Below are positions 43,117 through 53,988 of a stretch of 64,000 nt of DNA, piece by piece (positions within the stretch are counted from its first letter, which is position 1; every line of letters starts with the position of its first letter). Below the pieces are notes generated by a model. That model was not told where the DNA came from. It saw only the letters and a program-made list of their open reading frames with translations, and ran no database searches. The translations under genes were made by a program, and so were the position numbers. Source of the stretch: Methylocella tundrae (GTDB lineage: Bacteria > Pseudomonadota > Alphaproteobacteria > Rhizobiales > Beijerinckiaceae); assembly GCF_038024855.1 (NCBI RefSeq), contig NZ_CP139089.1:1550001-1614000 (forward strand), read 5' to 3'.

Positions 43117-45807
43117 ATGAACGGCGTGAACGAGATCCGCTCGGGGTTCCTCAAGTTTTTCAAGCGGCATGGTCATGAGATCGCGCCATCGTCGCCGCTC
43201 GTTCCGCGCAATGACCCGACCCTGATGTTCACCAATGCGGGGATGGTTCAATTCAAGAATCTGTTCACTGGCCTCGAAAAGCGTCCCTATACGCGCGCCG
43301 CGAGCGCGCAGAAATGCGTCCGCGCCGGCGGCAAGCACAATGACCTCGATAATGTCGGCTATACCGCACGGCACCATACCTTCTTTGAAATGCTCGGCAA
43401 TTTTTCGTTTGGCGACTATTTCAAGCCGCTCGCGATCGAACTCGCCTGGAAATTGATTACGGAAGAATTCAACCTGCCGAAGGACCGGCTTCTCGTCACG
43501 ATCTATCACACCGACGACGAAGCTTTCGCGTTATGGAAGAAGATCGCGGGCTTTCCGGACTCAAGAATCATTCGGATCGCAACCTCCGACAATTTTTGGG
43601 CGATGGGCGACACCGGCCCCTGCGGCCCCTGCTCCGAGATCTTCTATGATCAGGGCGACAAGCTCCAGGGCGGCCCTCCCGGCAGTCCCGACGAAGACGG
43701 CGATCGCTTTCTCGAATTCTGGAACCTCGTCTTCATGCAGTTCGAGCAGATCGGGCCAGATGAGCGCATCAATTTGCCGCGGCCCTCGATCGATACCGGC
43801 ATGGGCCTCGAGCGCATCGCGGCCCTGCTCCAGGGCGTCACGTCAAATTACGACATTGATCTTTTCCGCGTCCTGATCAACGCCATCGCGGATGCGACCG
43901 GGGTTGAGCCGGACGGACCGCAAAAGGCCAGTCACCGTGTGATCGCCGACCATTTGCGCGCCTGCGCCTTCCTCATCGCCGACGGCGTTACACCGTCGAA
44001 CGAGGGACGCGGCTATGTCCTGCGCCGCATCATGCGGCGCGCCATGCGCCACGCGCAGATCCTCGGGTCCCGCGAACCACTATTGTGGCGCCTCGTTCCG
44101 GTTCTGACGCGCGAGATGGGGCAAGCCTATCCAGAACTCTTGCGCGCCGAACCGCTGATCGTCGAAACGCTCCGCCTCGAAGAGGCGCGTTTCATTGATA
44201 CGCTTGCACGCGGTCTTTCAATTCTCGATGAAGCGGTGCGCGATCTTCCGGGCGGCGCGGCCCTTCCCGGCCAGGTCGCCTTTAAGCTCTACGACACTTA
44301 CGGCTTTCCCCTCGACCTGACTCAGGACGCGCTGCGCGCGCGTTCGCTCAGCGTTGACGTCGAAGGCTTCAACACCGCTATGGAGCGTCAACGCGCTGAG
44401 GCCCGTAAAGCCTGGGCCGGCTCCGGCGAGGCGGCCACCGAAAATATCTGGTTCCCCATCAAGGAGAAAGCCGGCGCGACTGATTTTCTCGGCTATGACG
44501 CGGAGCGGGCCGAAGGCGTCGTCACAGCGATCGTCAAGAATGGGCTGCCAGCCGATCGCCTCGGCGTTGGCGAGACTGGTTCGATCATCCTCAATCAGAC
44601 GCCTTTCTATGGCGAGTCGGGCGGACAGGTCGGAGACACCGGCGTCATGCGCGCCAGCGGCGTGCGCTTCCGGGTGACGAACACGCAAAAGAAACTCGGC
44701 GATCTTTTCGTGCATGAGGGCGTCGTCGAGGCCGGCGAAATTCATCCGGGTCTTGCTCTCGAACTTGCAGTCGATCATGCCCGCCGCACGGCGATCCGCG
44801 CCAATCACTCGGCCACGCATCTGTTGCACGAAGCGCTGCGTCTCGTGCTTGGCGATCATGTCGCGCAAAAAGGCTCGCTCGTCGCGGAAGATCGCCTTCG
44901 TTTCGACTTCGCGCATCTGAAGCCGATTTCGGAGGCCGAGTTGAGCCGCGTGGAGGATATCGCCAACCGCGCGGTTCTTCAGAACGCGCCCGTCGTCACG
45001 CGGTTGATGGCCGTCGACGACGCGATCCATTCAGGCGCGCGCGCTCTATTCGGCGAAAAATATGGCGATGAAGTTCGCGTCGTGACGATGGGTTACGCGC
45101 AGGACCGCGAAGATGACGGCGAGGGCCGCGCCAACCGCGCCTTTTCGGTCGAATTGTGCGGCGGCACTCACGTTTCCCGGACCGGCGACATCGGACTCAT
45201 CACCATCGTATCCGAGTCGGCGGTCGCAGCCGGCGTGCGGCGCATCGAAGCCAAGACCGCGGATGGCGCGCGACGTCATCTCAACGCCCAAGCACATCGG
45301 CTCCATGAGGTCGCAGGGCTCCTCAAGGCGCCAGAGGAGGACGCCGCCAAACGCCTTGCGTCGCTCCTCGACGAGCGGCGCAAGCTAGAACGCGAGCTGA
45401 CCGAGGCCCGCAAGAAACTGGCGATGGGCGGCGCAGATGAGAGTCAGTCACATCGCGCTCAATCCATCGGCGGAATCACGTTCCTTGGACGGTCGGTGAC
45501 GGGCATCGAGTTGAAAGATCTAAAATCGCTGGCTGATGAAGCAAAGCAGAGCGTCGGCTCTGGCGTCGTGGCGATCGCCAGCGTGGATGATGATGGCAAG
45601 GCCGGAATTGTCGTTGGCGTGACCGCAGATCTCGTCGATCGTTTCGATGCGGTCGCCCTCGTTCGGCTTGCCGCGGCAAAGCTGGGCGGCAAGGGCGGAG
45701 GCGGCCGGCGCGACATGGCGCAGGCGGGGGGCCCGGACGGCGCCGGCGTCGATGCGGCGTTGGCCGCTATCGGGGACGCCCTTCAGGCGGCTCAAACCGC
45801 CGCCTGA
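43117..45807 (+). CDS. alaS: Alanyl-tRNA synthetase
   Basis: An 896-aa class II synthetase that charges and proofreads tRNA-Ala. The catalytic domain begins [16 protein letters not shown] and contains [12 protein letters not shown]; the tRNA-recognition region follows. The editing domain has the zinc ligands [11 protein letters not shown] and [12 protein letters not shown], and the C-terminal glycine-rich C-Ala domain closes with [16 protein letters not shown]. The start at 43117 ([11 protein letters not shown]) fits the family, whereas an in-frame upstream start at 43030 adds unrelated residues. It lies 263 nt after recA on the same strand, a common arrangement. Confidence 0.98.
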   Translation: MNGVNEIRSGFLKFFKRHGHEIAPSSPLVPRNDPTLMFTNAGMVQFKNLFTGLEKRPYTRAASAQKCVRAGGKHNDLDNVGYTARHHTFFEMLGNFSFGDYFKPLAIELAWKLITEEFNLPKDRLLVTIYHTDDEAFALWKKIAGFPDSRIIRIATSDNFWAMGDTGPCGPCSEIFYDQGDKLQGGPPGSPDEDGDRFLEFWNLVFMQFEQIGPDERINLPRPSIDTGMGLERIAALLQGVTSNYDIDLFRVLINAIADATGVEPDGPQKASHRVIADHLRACAFLIADGVTPSNEGRGYVLRRIMRRAMRHAQILGSREPLLWRLVPVLTREMGQAYPELLRAEPLIVETLRLEEARFIDTLARGLSILDEAVRDLPGGAALPGQVAFKLYDTYGFPLDLTQDALRARSLSVDVEGFNTAMERQRAEARKAWAGSGEAATENIWFPIKEKAGATDFLGYDAERAEGVVTAIVKNGLPADRLGVGETGSIILNQTPFYGESGGQVGDTGVMRASGVRFRVTNTQKKLGDLFVHEGVVEAGEIHPGLALELAVDHARRTAIRANHSATHLLHEALRLVLGDHVAQKGSLVAEDRLRFDFAHLKPISEAELSRVEDIANRAVLQNAPVVTRLMAVDDAIHSGARALFGEKYGDEVRVVTMGYAQDREDDGEGRANRAFSVELCGGTHVSRTGDIGLITIVSESAVAAGVRRIEAKTADGARRHLNAQAHRLHEVAGLLKAPEEDAAKRLASLLDERRKLERELTEARKKLAMGGADESQSHRAQSIGGITFLGRSVTGIELKDLKSLADEAKQSVGSGVVAIASVDDDGKAGIVVGVTADLVDRFDAVALVRLAAAKLGGKGGGGRRDMAQAGGPDGAGVDAALAAIGDALQAAQTAA

Positions 45808-45895
45808 AAGCTGGGCCTGCTCAATTAATGTCGGCGCGATGCAACTCCTCATTGAGTGAGCGGTTGTAAGGCTTGATGGCCCATGGAGGGAGATC

Positions 45896-46300
45896 ATGTC
45901 CGATATCAATCTTAAGGACGCTAACGCGGCTGCCGACCTCAGCGCGAGCACCCTGTCGTCGACGACGAAAAATCTGCAGGCGTTCGCAGCTGAAATCGCA
46001 GAAATGTCGCGCCAATCAATCGAGCATACAACCGATACGATCGAGAAACTTCGCAACGCCCGAGGCCTGTCAGAAATCCTCACAATTCAAACCAATTTCA
46101 TGAGGGAGGCTTTCGAGCATCTGTCTCAACATACGCGCAAGTTCAGCGAGCTGATGACCTCGCTTCCGCTCGAAATGAGCAAGACCTATGCGCAGCTCTG
46201 GACGAAATCGCTGGATTCAGGCGTAAGGACCGTGGAAGAAGCCGGTGAAAAGGCGGCGGCGAACGTCGAACGCTTGTCTCAGACTTATCGCAATCCATGA
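45896..46300 (+). CDS. Phasin family protein
   Basis: A 134-aa helical protein of the phasin_2 family, which coats polyhydroxyalkanoate granules. The pattern LQAFAAEIAEMSRQSIEHTTDTIEKL then LTIQTNFMREAFEHL and KTYAQLWTKSLDSGVRTVEE is typical. There is no signal peptide. GGAGGGAG lies immediately before the ATG. No PHA synthase is in the window, so its role in storage is from family knowledge only. Confidence 0.85.
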   Translation: MSDINLKDANAAADLSASTLSSTTKNLQAFAAEIAEMSRQSIEHTTDTIEKLRNARGLSEILTIQTNFMREAFEHLSQHTRKFSELMTSLPLEMSKTYAQLWTKSLDSGVRTVEEAGEKAAANVERLSQTYRNP

Positions 46301-46454
46301 AAGGCCGACGCTCAAGCGACCACCTGCCGGGCGCTGCGAAAACGCCGGCGACCCTCGTTGTTAAAGTGTGATGGGCGGGCTCTTTAATATGTCATAAAGG
46401 CATGCCAGAGGTGAACCTTGCTCCGGCATAATTTCCAGATGAGTTCCGCTTCGC

Positions 46455-46970
46455 ATGCCTCGGCTCCTCCTCCTTCGTCATGCCGAAGCTGCGCCGTCGG
46501 CTAACAGAAGAGATATTGATAGGCGGCTGACGCCGGGGGGCCGCAGCGCTGCTGTTAGAATAGGAGCCTACCTCCGGTCGGCGGCTCTCGCGCCAAATTT
46601 GGTTTTTGTCTCTCCGGCGCAGCGAACGCTCGAAACGCTTCAGGAAGTTGAGCGTGGCCTTGGCCGCGAGCTGTCTTATGTCACCGTACCGGCGCTCTAT
46701 CACGCGAGCGCGGAGACGATTTTTGCGGTGCTCTCCGAGGCGCCCTCAAGCATCGACACACTTCTGATGATCGGGCATAATCCAGGCTTCGCCGAAGCCG
46801 CCAACGTCCTCTCGAAAGCAGGAAATAAAGCGGATCTCGCAAGGTTGCGCGCGCAATTTCCAGCTCCCTGCCTCGCCGTGATAGATTTGGCTCCGATCGA
46901 CTGGAGCGACGCCAATCATGCCCGAGGTCGCCTCGAACGTTTTGTGACGCTCGCCACCTTGGAAAAGTGA
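46455..46970 (+). CDS. SixA-like histidine phosphatase
   Basis: A 171-aa protein of the histidine phosphatase superfamily. The catalytic LLLRHAEA motif (RHG type, with RHA) is at residue 8, ERGLGREL and VFVSPAQRTLETL follow, and the second histidine is in LLMIGHNPGF. The SixA subgroup removes phosphate from a phosphohistidine on HPt-like proteins. No cognate histidine kinase gene is adjacent. Start and length agree with the family. Confidence 0.85.
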   Translation: MPRLLLLRHAEAAPSANRRDIDRRLTPGGRSAAVRIGAYLRSAALAPNLVFVSPAQRTLETLQEVERGLGRELSYVTVPALYHASAETIFAVLSEAPSSIDTLLMIGHNPGFAEAANVLSKAGNKADLARLRAQFPAPCLAVIDLAPIDWSDANHARGRLERFVTLATLEK

Positions 46971-47059
46971 CGGGCCGGCGCTTCAGCATTACGCAGACGT
47001 CAACGACAATCGGCGGATAGAAGCCAGGCCGGTGTGCGGCCCGCTGAGGGGACAGGCTC

Positions 47060-48106
47060 ATGCTTCTGGAACTGTTCGGCGTCGTTGCGCTTGTGCTCGG
47101 TTCAACGGCCTCGGTCAACATTGAAGCAGACGCGAATGGAGCCGCTCGGACATGGACGAGCATGGAGAAAATGTCGGCCCTCGCTATGTCTCGCGCCACA
47201 TTTCTTCCAGTTGAACGGGCTGTATCGAATTGGCGTTGGGAGGCGGCGCGCAGCCTCGACGCGTCGCCGCGATCTCTCGCCGACGTCATCGCCGACGATC
47301 GGCTGGGGACGCCGCGCTGCGTAAAGCTCAACAATTACTGGTGCGTCAAAAGAGCAGGCTGGGCGGGAGAGATCGCCGCCGATTCCGAGGGCCATGTCGC
47401 CTTTGCTTCCGCTTCGGAGGGAGCGGTCGTCGCAGCGATGCTGCTGCGGCGCTATTATCTGGTCTATAATCGTCGTTCGGCCCAAGCGATTCTCTCTCGC
47501 TGGGCGCCCGCTAAGTGCGGCGGGGTCAGCGCCGCTCGAGGCCGGGGCGGCGCCATTCGGCTTGGCGCGCTGACGACCCGCGGCATAGCAAATACATTGC
47601 GAGCGCGCTGGCTAGCCTCGCACCGTCGAGGCTTCGCCGCGCCCAGGCTGGCGCAAGGATCGGCAACCCTTCCGGCGCCAAAACTTCGGCGTTCGGTCGT
47701 GGCTGACAGGCCGGTCAGACTGATGGCCGCACCCGAGATTGCCGTCGGCATGGGCGAACAGAATTTGCCGTCGCGCGCGCCCGTCAGGCTGGCCGCGCTC
47801 GAGGCCCCGGACCTCGCTCCGCTTCTGCCAGGCCCGAGCTGCGTCGACGAGACCGCGCGCATCCGTCAATATGCGCTTCGCGCCATCGAGGGCGTCGTCG
47901 CGAGCCCGGATGATGACTTACAGTTGTTCGCCGCCGATGGGACGCCCCTTTCCAGCCTGTCGCGGCTCATGCAAAACATGGCGAGGGTTGAAATCGGCCC
48001 TCTGGCGGCGCGCCTCGATCTCATCACGGCGGCGATCGAGGCGGAAGCGCGACGGGACCGGGAGACCCGCGCCGTCGCCAAAACCTCTGGCGATCCGGCG
48101 CGGTAA
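47060..48106 (+). CDS. Exported protein of unknown function
   Basis: A 348-aa protein. A hydrophobic N-terminus (MLLELFGVVALVLGSTASV) may be a short signal peptide. A central domain reads LNNYWCVKRAGWAGEIAADS … AMLLRRYYLVYNRRSAQAILSRWAPAKCGG, with the YN-x5-AIxxRWAP pattern that also occurs in phage structural or lysis-associated proteins; this likeness is weak. The C-terminal part is alanine- and arginine-rich. It precedes the ycjX homologue by 37 nt. Function unknown. Confidence 0.7.
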   Translation: MLLELFGVVALVLGSTASVNIEADANGAARTWTSMEKMSALAMSRATFLPVERAVSNWRWEAARSLDASPRSLADVIADDRLGTPRCVKLNNYWCVKRAGWAGEIAADSEGHVAFASASEGAVVAAMLLRRYYLVYNRRSAQAILSRWAPAKCGGVSAARGRGGAIRLGALTTRGIANTLRARWLASHRRGFAAPRLAQGSATLPAPKLRRSVVADRPVRLMAAPEIAVGMGEQNLPSRAPVRLAALEAPDLAPLLPGPSCVDETARIRQYALRAIEGVVASPDDDLQLFAADGTPLSSLSRLMQNMARVEIGPLAARLDLITAAIEAEARRDRETRAVAKTSGDPAR

Positions 48107-48143
48107 CCCGTTTGATCCTCGTAAAGGGGCTTGATTCAAACGA

Positions 48144-49730
48144 TTGCGTTTGGTTTGTCGCATCTGCGTGCGGCGCGCCGGAGCCGAGTTTTCAAAAAGC
48201 CAGCCGGATTATCCTTTGCCCCTGTTTTCCGATATTTTATTTGAAGCGCGGGCCGTCGCGCAGAGCCTTGTTGATCTGTCGGCGGGCGCGCATGTGCGGC
48301 TCGGCGTCACCGGATTGTCACGCGCCGGCAAAACCGTTTTCATTACGGCGCTGATCGAACATCTCACCAAAGCGACAAGCCCAAGCCTTCGCGGGCGCAA
48401 GAATCCGCTGCCGGTGTTTCGCGTCCACGCCGAAGGCCGACTGATCAGCGGCGCTCTCGAGCCGCAGCCGGACGATAATGTTCCGCGCTTTGCCTATGAA
48501 GATCACATGGAGGCGCTAGCCGGCCCCGACGGGCGCGTCGAGGCGCGCCGTTGGCCGCAGTCGACGCGCCGCATCTCGGAGTTGCGCCTTCGCCTCGAAT
48601 ATCAGCAAAAGGCCGGTCTGCGCCCCGGCCGCCATGCGCTGACGCTCGACATCGTGGATTATCCGGGCGAGTGGCTGCTCGACTTGCCGCTGCTTTCGAA
48701 GTCCTTCGCACAATGGTCGAGGGAATCCTTCGCCGCCGCCTCCACCGCCGCCCGCGCGCCTCTCTCCGCGCAATGGCGCGGATTTGCGGCGTTGAAAGAC
48801 GCCAGGGCTAAATTCAACGAGGAGGACGCACGCCGCGCGGCCGAGCTCTTCACCACTTATTTGCGCGCCTGCCGCGCCGAGGAATATAATTTTTCGAGCC
48901 TGCCGCCCGGGCGGTTTCTGATGCCGGGCGATCTTGCCGGCTCGCCGGCGCTGACCTTCGCGCCGCTCGCCATCGAGCCAAACGACATTTTCGCGCCCGA
49001 CTCTCTCGCCGCCATGATGGAGCGGCGCTATGAGGCCTATAAGGCGCATGTGGTGAAGCCCTTCTTCCGGGACCATTTTTCGCGGCTCGACCGGCAGATC
49101 GTCCTCGTCGACGCGCTCGCCGCGCTCAACGCGGGACCTGCGGCCATGCGTGATCTTGAACTCGCGCTCGGCGATGTGCTGACCGCGTTCCGCGCCGGTC
49201 GCGGCAATGTTCTGTCAGCGCTTTTCCGACCGAAGATCGATCGAATTCTTTTCGCCGCGACGAAGGCCGATCACCTGCATCACACCAGCCATGACAGGCT
49301 GGAGGCGATCTTGCACCATTTGACCGCGAGAGCCATTGCCCGCGTTGAAAATGTCGGCGCGGAAGTCGATGTCATCGCGCTCGCGGCGGTGCGCGCGACG
49401 CGGGAGGCGAGGGTCAACGGCCATGGCGGCCCCGCGCTCGAAGCGGTCATCGGCGTCCCGCTCGATGGCGAACGCATCGGCGATGAACTTTTCGACGGCA
49501 AGACCGAGGCGGCGATCTTTCCGGGCGAGCTTCCGGCCGATCCGCGCGCCGTCTTTCGCGATCCCGCGCATGATCCCCGCCGCCCGGCCTTGGCGCATGA
49601 GATCGATTATCGCTTCGTGCGCTTTCGCCCTCCAGTCGCGACGCGGGCCGCCGATGGATCCCTGCTTTCGCCACCCCATATCCGTCTGGATCGCGCGCTT
49701 CAGTTCCTTCTCGGGGACAAACTGACGTGA
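48144..49730 (+). CDS. ycjX: YcjX-family P-loop NTPase
   Basis: A protein of about 528 aa of the YcjX/DUF463 family. The Walker A motif is GLSRAGKTVF near the N-terminus, with LDIVDYPGEWLLDLPLL as a likely Walker B/switch region. The family contains GTPase-like stress proteins co-occurring with YcjF; the molecular role is unsettled. No ATG start exists: the frame opens at TTG 48144, and a second TTG at 48216 gives an N-terminus closer to the family (DILFEARAVAQSL). The ycjF homologue follows 24 nt later. Confidence 0.85.
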   Translation: MRLVCRICVRRAGAEFSKSQPDYPLPLFSDILFEARAVAQSLVDLSAGAHVRLGVTGLSRAGKTVFITALIEHLTKATSPSLRGRKNPLPVFRVHAEGRLISGALEPQPDDNVPRFAYEDHMEALAGPDGRVEARRWPQSTRRISELRLRLEYQQKAGLRPGRHALTLDIVDYPGEWLLDLPLLSKSFAQWSRESFAAASTAARAPLSAQWRGFAALKDARAKFNEEDARRAAELFTTYLRACRAEEYNFSSLPPGRFLMPGDLAGSPALTFAPLAIEPNDIFAPDSLAAMMERRYEAYKAHVVKPFFRDHFSRLDRQIVLVDALAALNAGPAAMRDLELALGDVLTAFRAGRGNVLSALFRPKIDRILFAATKADHLHHTSHDRLEAILHHLTARAIARVENVGAEVDVIALAAVRATREARVNGHGGPALEAVIGVPLDGERIGDELFDGKTEAAIFPGELPADPRAVFRDPAHDPRRPALAHEIDYRFVRFRPPVATRAADGSLLSPPHIRLDRALQFLLGDKLT

Positions 49731-49754
49731 CGCTCATACACGAAGGGCGCCTCC

Positions 49755-50822
49755 ATGCAGCCTGACTCCAAACGTCCGCGCGCGTTTCGCCTGCAAGATC
49801 TCAATCTCGAATCGAGCGCGGAGACTGAAAATCCGCGCGCGCCAGTGCTGATCGAGCCGACGCGGGACCCCTATGAGGCGGAAGTCGAAGAGGCGATGGC
49901 GGAGGCCGGCGGCAATGCCGAGGAAGCGGCCGTCGAGGTCGCGCAGAAAAAGGGCCTCGCGCGGCCCTGGCTCCTGTCGTGGGGCGGCCTCTTCTGGTCG
50001 GCCGCCGGCGGCCTCGTCACCTTGAGCTTCGGCCTCTGGCTCAACCATCTTGTCGATGATCTTTTCGCCCAGGCGCCCTTGCTTGGCGCCGTCGGCCTCG
50101 GCCTCGCCGTGCTCGCCGGTCTCGCGCTCCTCGTTCTCGCCGGCCGGGAGGCCGCGGGCGTGCTGCGCCAGAGCCGCATCGCCGAATTGCACATCGGCCT
50201 GGCCAAAGCGCGCGAGACCGACGACTTCAAAGACGCACGCCGCCTCGTGCAGGAGCTCAGCGCGCTTTACGCCGCGCGCGCCGAAACCGCCCTCGCCCGT
50301 GACCAGTTACGCGAACTCGCCCATGACATCGTCGACGGCCGCGACCTCATCGACATCGCCGAGCGCACGCTGATCCATCCGCTCGATCTCGAAGTGCGCC
50401 GGGAGATCGCCAGCGCGGCCAAGCGGGTCTCGATGGTGACGGCGATCGCGCCGCGCGCGATCATCGACGTCGTCTTCGTGATCGCGCAGGCAATCCGTCT
50501 CATCCGGCGCATCTCGACGATCTATGGCGGACGGCCGGGCCTCCTCGGCTTTCTCAAAGTGCTGCGCTCGATCGGCGCGCATATCGCGATCACCGGCGGC
50601 ATGGCGGCTGGCGACAGCATCGTGCAGCAGGTGCTCGGGCATGGCATAGCCGCGAAGCTCTCCGCCCGCCTTGGCGAGGGGGTGCTGAACGGCCTCTTGA
50701 CGGCCCGCGTCGGCCTCTCGGCCATGGCGGTCTGCCGCCCGATGCCCTACGCCGTCGGCAGGGCGCCCGGCGTGCGCGACGTCGCGCCCTTCCTGTTCAG
50801 CAAGACCGAGCCGAAAGGGTGA
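49755..50822 (+). CDS. ycjF: YcjF-family membrane protein (TIGR01620/DUF697)
   Basis: A 355-aa protein with an acidic N-terminus, two hydrophobic hairpin helices (WGGLFWSAAGGLVTLSFGLW and LLGAVGLGLAVLAGLALLVL, about residues 74-125) and a C-terminal DUF697 region (ALVTAIAPRAIIDVVFVIAQ then GGRPGLLGFLKVLRSIG, TGGMAAGDSIVQQVLGHGI). It pairs with YcjX in many proteobacteria, and here the gene follows the ycjX homologue by 24 nt, so one operon is likely. The ATG at 49755 is taken. Confidence 0.85.
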   Translation: MQPDSKRPRAFRLQDLNLESSAETENPRAPVLIEPTRDPYEAEVEEAMAEAGGNAEEAAVEVAQKKGLARPWLLSWGGLFWSAAGGLVTLSFGLWLNHLVDDLFAQAPLLGAVGLGLAVLAGLALLVLAGREAAGVLRQSRIAELHIGLAKARETDDFKDARRLVQELSALYAARAETALARDQLRELAHDIVDGRDLIDIAERTLIHPLDLEVRREIASAAKRVSMVTAIAPRAIIDVVFVIAQAIRLIRRISTIYGGRPGLLGFLKVLRSIGAHIAITGGMAAGDSIVQQVLGHGIAAKLSARLGEGVLNGLLTARVGLSAMAVCRPMPYAVGRAPGVRDVAPFLFSKTEPKG

Positions 50823-50912
50823 GCGCTGCTTAAGGTCTGAAGGGCCGCAGGCGCGAGGTCTGGTCCCCAACGGATCAGGCGTTTGGCTTTGCAGTCAGAC
50901 TGCGCACGGAGG

Positions 50913-52250
50913 CTATTTTGGCGCGCCCAGAGAAGCGGTTCGTTGCGCGAGCAGCTTGTCGATCCGTCGGCCGTCCATGTCGACGATCTCGAAGCGCCAG
51001 CCGCCATAGTCAAAATGCTCCCCGACTTCGGGAAGGCGCCCCAATTGACAGAGCGCGAAACCGGCGATCGTATGAAAATCAGCATCGCCTGGCGGGGCCC
51101 GCAAGATCAGCCGGCTGAAAGCATCGTGAGCCGGCATCGCGCCGTCGATCAGCAGCGAGCCGTCGTCGCGCTCGACGATGTCCGGTTCTTCGCCCTCGAC
51201 GTCCGGCAGATCGCCAGCGATCGCTTCGAGCAAATCAGTTTGCGTGACAATTCCTTCCAAGCTTCCGTATTCGTCGACGACTGCCGCGAGGCGCACCGGA
51301 GCCTTCTTGAATTGCTCCAACACTCTGAAAATCGATGTCGCCTCGTGAACGACGAGGGGCTCACGGATGACCGCCATTGGATCGAGCGTCTCTCCGCGGA
51401 GAACTTGATCGAGCAGATCTTTTTTCAAAATCATGCCCGTCGGCTCGTCAATATCGCCGCGGCCGACCAGCAGCTGTTCGTGGCGGCATTCTCGAATGGT
51501 TCGCAGGATCTCTTCACGATCATCATCGGCGTCGATCCAATCGACTTCGCGGCGGGGGGTCATGATGTCGCTGATCCGGCGGTCGCCGATATTGAAAACC
51601 CTCTCGACCACTTCCTGCTGCGCCAGATGCAAAAGGCCCCCTTCCTGGCTCGCCGCGACCAGCAGCTTCAGCTCTTCCGGCGAGTGCAGCGATTCCTCGC
51701 CGGCGCCTGGGCGCAGACCGAACAGGCGGAGCACCGCGTTGCCGAGGCCATTGAGCAAAGCAATTGCCGGCCGCAGGAGGAACAGGAACAATCCGAGCGG
51801 ACGCACCACCCAAAGCGCCGTCGCTTCGCTGCGTTGAAGCGCGAGGCTCTTCGGCGCAAGTTCGCCAAGCACAATGTGCAATGCGGTGATGATGACGAAG
51901 GAGATTGCGACGGAGACAGCGTGAGAGGCCGCGCCGGCGAACGCTCCCGCCAGGCCGATCAGCAAAGGTTCGATGAGATGCGCCAGCGCCGGCTCGCCAA
52001 TCCAGCCGAGTGCAAGCGAGGAGATTGTGATGCCGAGCTGGGTCGCCGCAAGATTAGCGTCAAGATTGCCGACTGCGCGCTGCAAGGCGCCAGCATTTAT
52101 CCGGCCGGAGGCGACGAGCTCTGTCACTCGGCTTCTGCGAACGGAAACCAATGAAAACTCGGCTGCAACGAAAAACCCGTTCGCAGCCACCAGCACGAGA
52201 ACGGACACGATTCCGAGAATATCGCTCAAACTGCCATCTCCGGGGGGCAT
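50913..52250 (-). CDS. CNNM/HlyC-CorC family transporter-like protein
   Basis: A 445-aa membrane protein. The N-terminal DUF21/CNNM domain has three to four hydrophobic segments (about residues 8-190), followed by a pair of CBS domains (about 205-330) and a C-terminal CorC_HlyC domain (DGSLLIDGAMPAHDAF, TIAGFALCQLGRLPEVGEHF). Such proteins are linked to magnesium or cobalt efflux. GAGGAG lies 4 nt before the ATG. The gene is alone on its strand. Confidence 0.9.
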   Translation of the reverse strand: MPPGDGSLSDILGIVSVLVLVAANGFFVAAEFSLVSVRRSRVTELVASGRINAGALQRAVGNLDANLAATQLGITISSLALGWIGEPALAHLIEPLLIGLAGAFAGAASHAVSVAISFVIITALHIVLGELAPKSLALQRSEATALWVVRPLGLFLFLLRPAIALLNGLGNAVLRLFGLRPGAGEESLHSPEELKLLVAASQEGGLLHLAQQEVVERVFNIGDRRISDIMTPRREVDWIDADDDREEILRTIRECRHEQLLVGRGDIDEPTGMILKKDLLDQVLRGETLDPMAVIREPLVVHEATSIFRVLEQFKKAPVRLAAVVDEYGSLEGIVTQTDLLEAIAGDLPDVEGEEPDIVERDDGSLLIDGAMPAHDAFSRLILRAPPGDADFHTIAGFALCQLGRLPEVGEHFDYGGWRFEIVDMDGRRIDKLLAQRTASLGAPK

Positions 52251-52641
52251 GATCTCCTCTCAATGTTGCCGACGCGAACCGGCGCGTCTCGTAAAATGCG
52301 AAATGGCGGCATCAGCGGATACCGCCACAAACATGCCCTAGCTGCGACGACCTCGATTGAATCTGGACGGCGCCAATCGTTCCGACCGGTCGCCTCTACG
52401 CCGCCTTCCGGGGCTCATCGCAAAGCTTTGCCTCGAAATTTTAGTTCGTCATTTGTTCTTTTCCGCGCTTTTCCAGGATCGTCGAGCGCGCCTTGACGGA
52501 TACCTTGTTCATGGCCGCGACGAACGACGCCATCCTTACCGCCGCGCGCACTGCGCGCCGCCGATGACATTCTCGCCGCGATTGCCGCTCAACGCCATGC
52601 GTGGCCGCCGGACGCGCAACTGCATTCGAGCAGCGGCGGCT
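52251..52641. other. Intergenic region, nothing recognised
   Basis: About 390 GC-rich bases between two leftward genes. Open frames here are shadows without protein character. No hairpin with a U tract, repeat or RNA was seen. Confidence 0.4.
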
Positions 52642-53676
52642 TCACGCCGCTTTTTGCTTCGGCGCGATCAGCTTGCGATTGATCAGCACTTCGGCGATCT
52701 GAACGGCGTTCAGCGCAGCGCCCTTGCGGAGATTGTCGGCGACAACCCAGAGGATCAGGCCGTTCTCGACCGTCGGGTCCTCGCGGATGCGCGAAATATA
52801 GGTCGCGTCCTCGCCCGCCGCCTCATGCGGCGTGATGTAGCCGCCAGCTTCTCGCTTGTCGATCACGAGACAGCCCGGCGCCTCGCGCAGAATATCGCGC
52901 GCTTCATCGGCGCTGATCGGATTCTCGAACTCGATATTCACCGCCTCCGAGTGGCCGATAAAGACAGGCACGCGGACGCAAGTGGCCGAGAGCTTGATCT
53001 TGGGATCGAGGATCTTCTTCACCTCGACCATCATCTTCCATTCTTCCTTCGTCGAGCCGTCCTCCATGAAGACGTCGATGTGGGGAATGACGTTGAACGC
53101 CATGCGCTTTGGAAACTTTTTCGACTCGACCGGATCGGAAACGAAAATCGCGCGGGTCTGAGCGAAAAGCTCGTCCATCGCCTCTTTGCCGGCGCCCGAC
53201 ACCGATTGATAGGTCGAGACCACGACGCGCAGGATCTTCGCCTTGTCGTGCAAGGGCTTCAGCGCGACGACGAGCTGCGCCGTCGAGCAATTCGGATTGG
53301 CGATGATGTTGCGCTTCGAGAACCCGGAGATCGCATCGGCGTTGACTTCGGGAACGATCAGCGGCACGTCGCTGTCATAGCGCCAGGCGGAGGAATTATC
53401 GATGACCACGCAGCCCTGCGCGCCGATCCGCGGCGACCATTCCTTCGAGACCGCGCCGCCGGCCGACATTAGGCATATATCGACGCTGCTGAAGTCGTAA
53501 TTGTCGAGCGTCTTGCATTTCAGGGTTTTGTCGCCGAAGGAAACCTCCGTTCCGATCGAGCGCGAGGAGGCGAGCGCGACCACCTCATCGACCGGAAAAC
53601 GGCGCTCTGCAAGAATGTCGAGCATTTCGCGCCCGACATTGCCTGTCGCGCCGACGACTGCGACCTTGAAACCCAT
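52642..53676 (-). CDS. asd: Aspartate-semialdehyde dehydrogenase
   Basis: Makes aspartate semialdehyde for lysine, methionine and threonine synthesis and for diaminopimelate in the cell wall. The 344-aa protein starts MGFKVAVVGATGNVGREML (NADP loop), has the catalytic Cys130 in ANPNCSTAQLVVAL, SVSGAGKEAMDEL, and the substrate histidine in RVPVFIGHSEAVN. The start at 53676 is preferred over 53757 because the family begins here. The enzyme is of the bacterial asd type with normal length. Confidence 0.97.
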   Translation of the reverse strand: MGFKVAVVGATGNVGREMLDILAERRFPVDEVVALASSRSIGTEVSFGDKTLKCKTLDNYDFSSVDICLMSAGGAVSKEWSPRIGAQGCVVIDNSSAWRYDSDVPLIVPEVNADAISGFSKRNIIANPNCSTAQLVVALKPLHDKAKILRVVVSTYQSVSGAGKEAMDELFAQTRAIFVSDPVESKKFPKRMAFNVIPHIDVFMEDGSTKEEWKMMVEVKKILDPKIKLSATCVRVPVFIGHSEAVNIEFENPISADEARDILREAPGCLVIDKREAGGYITPHEAAGEDATYISRIREDPTVENGLILWVVADNLRKGAALNAVQIAEVLINRKLIAPKQKAA

Positions 53677-53988
53677 CTTATTCTCCAATTCGGGAGCCTG
53701 CGCCCCGGCAACGCAGCGCGGCCCGCGCCCGATACTCGGGCTGGCGGACCTGCTCACTTATTTGCGATCGTTATCCGCCCTGTACATAAGCGATGCGCGC
53801 CCTAGCTGCAATGCGACGGGCGCAAGGCCTCGCAGCGGCTACGCTCAAGAAGGCGTTAACAGAGAGAGGCCCCGTAAAGGCTCCGTTGAGCCTAATAGCA
53901 AACAGCGGGCGGCCGGTAACGTTTGGCGCAATGTTCGAAACGCATAGTCGCCTCCGGGCCGCTCGACGCGGCGCGAGGAAAGGCTGAA

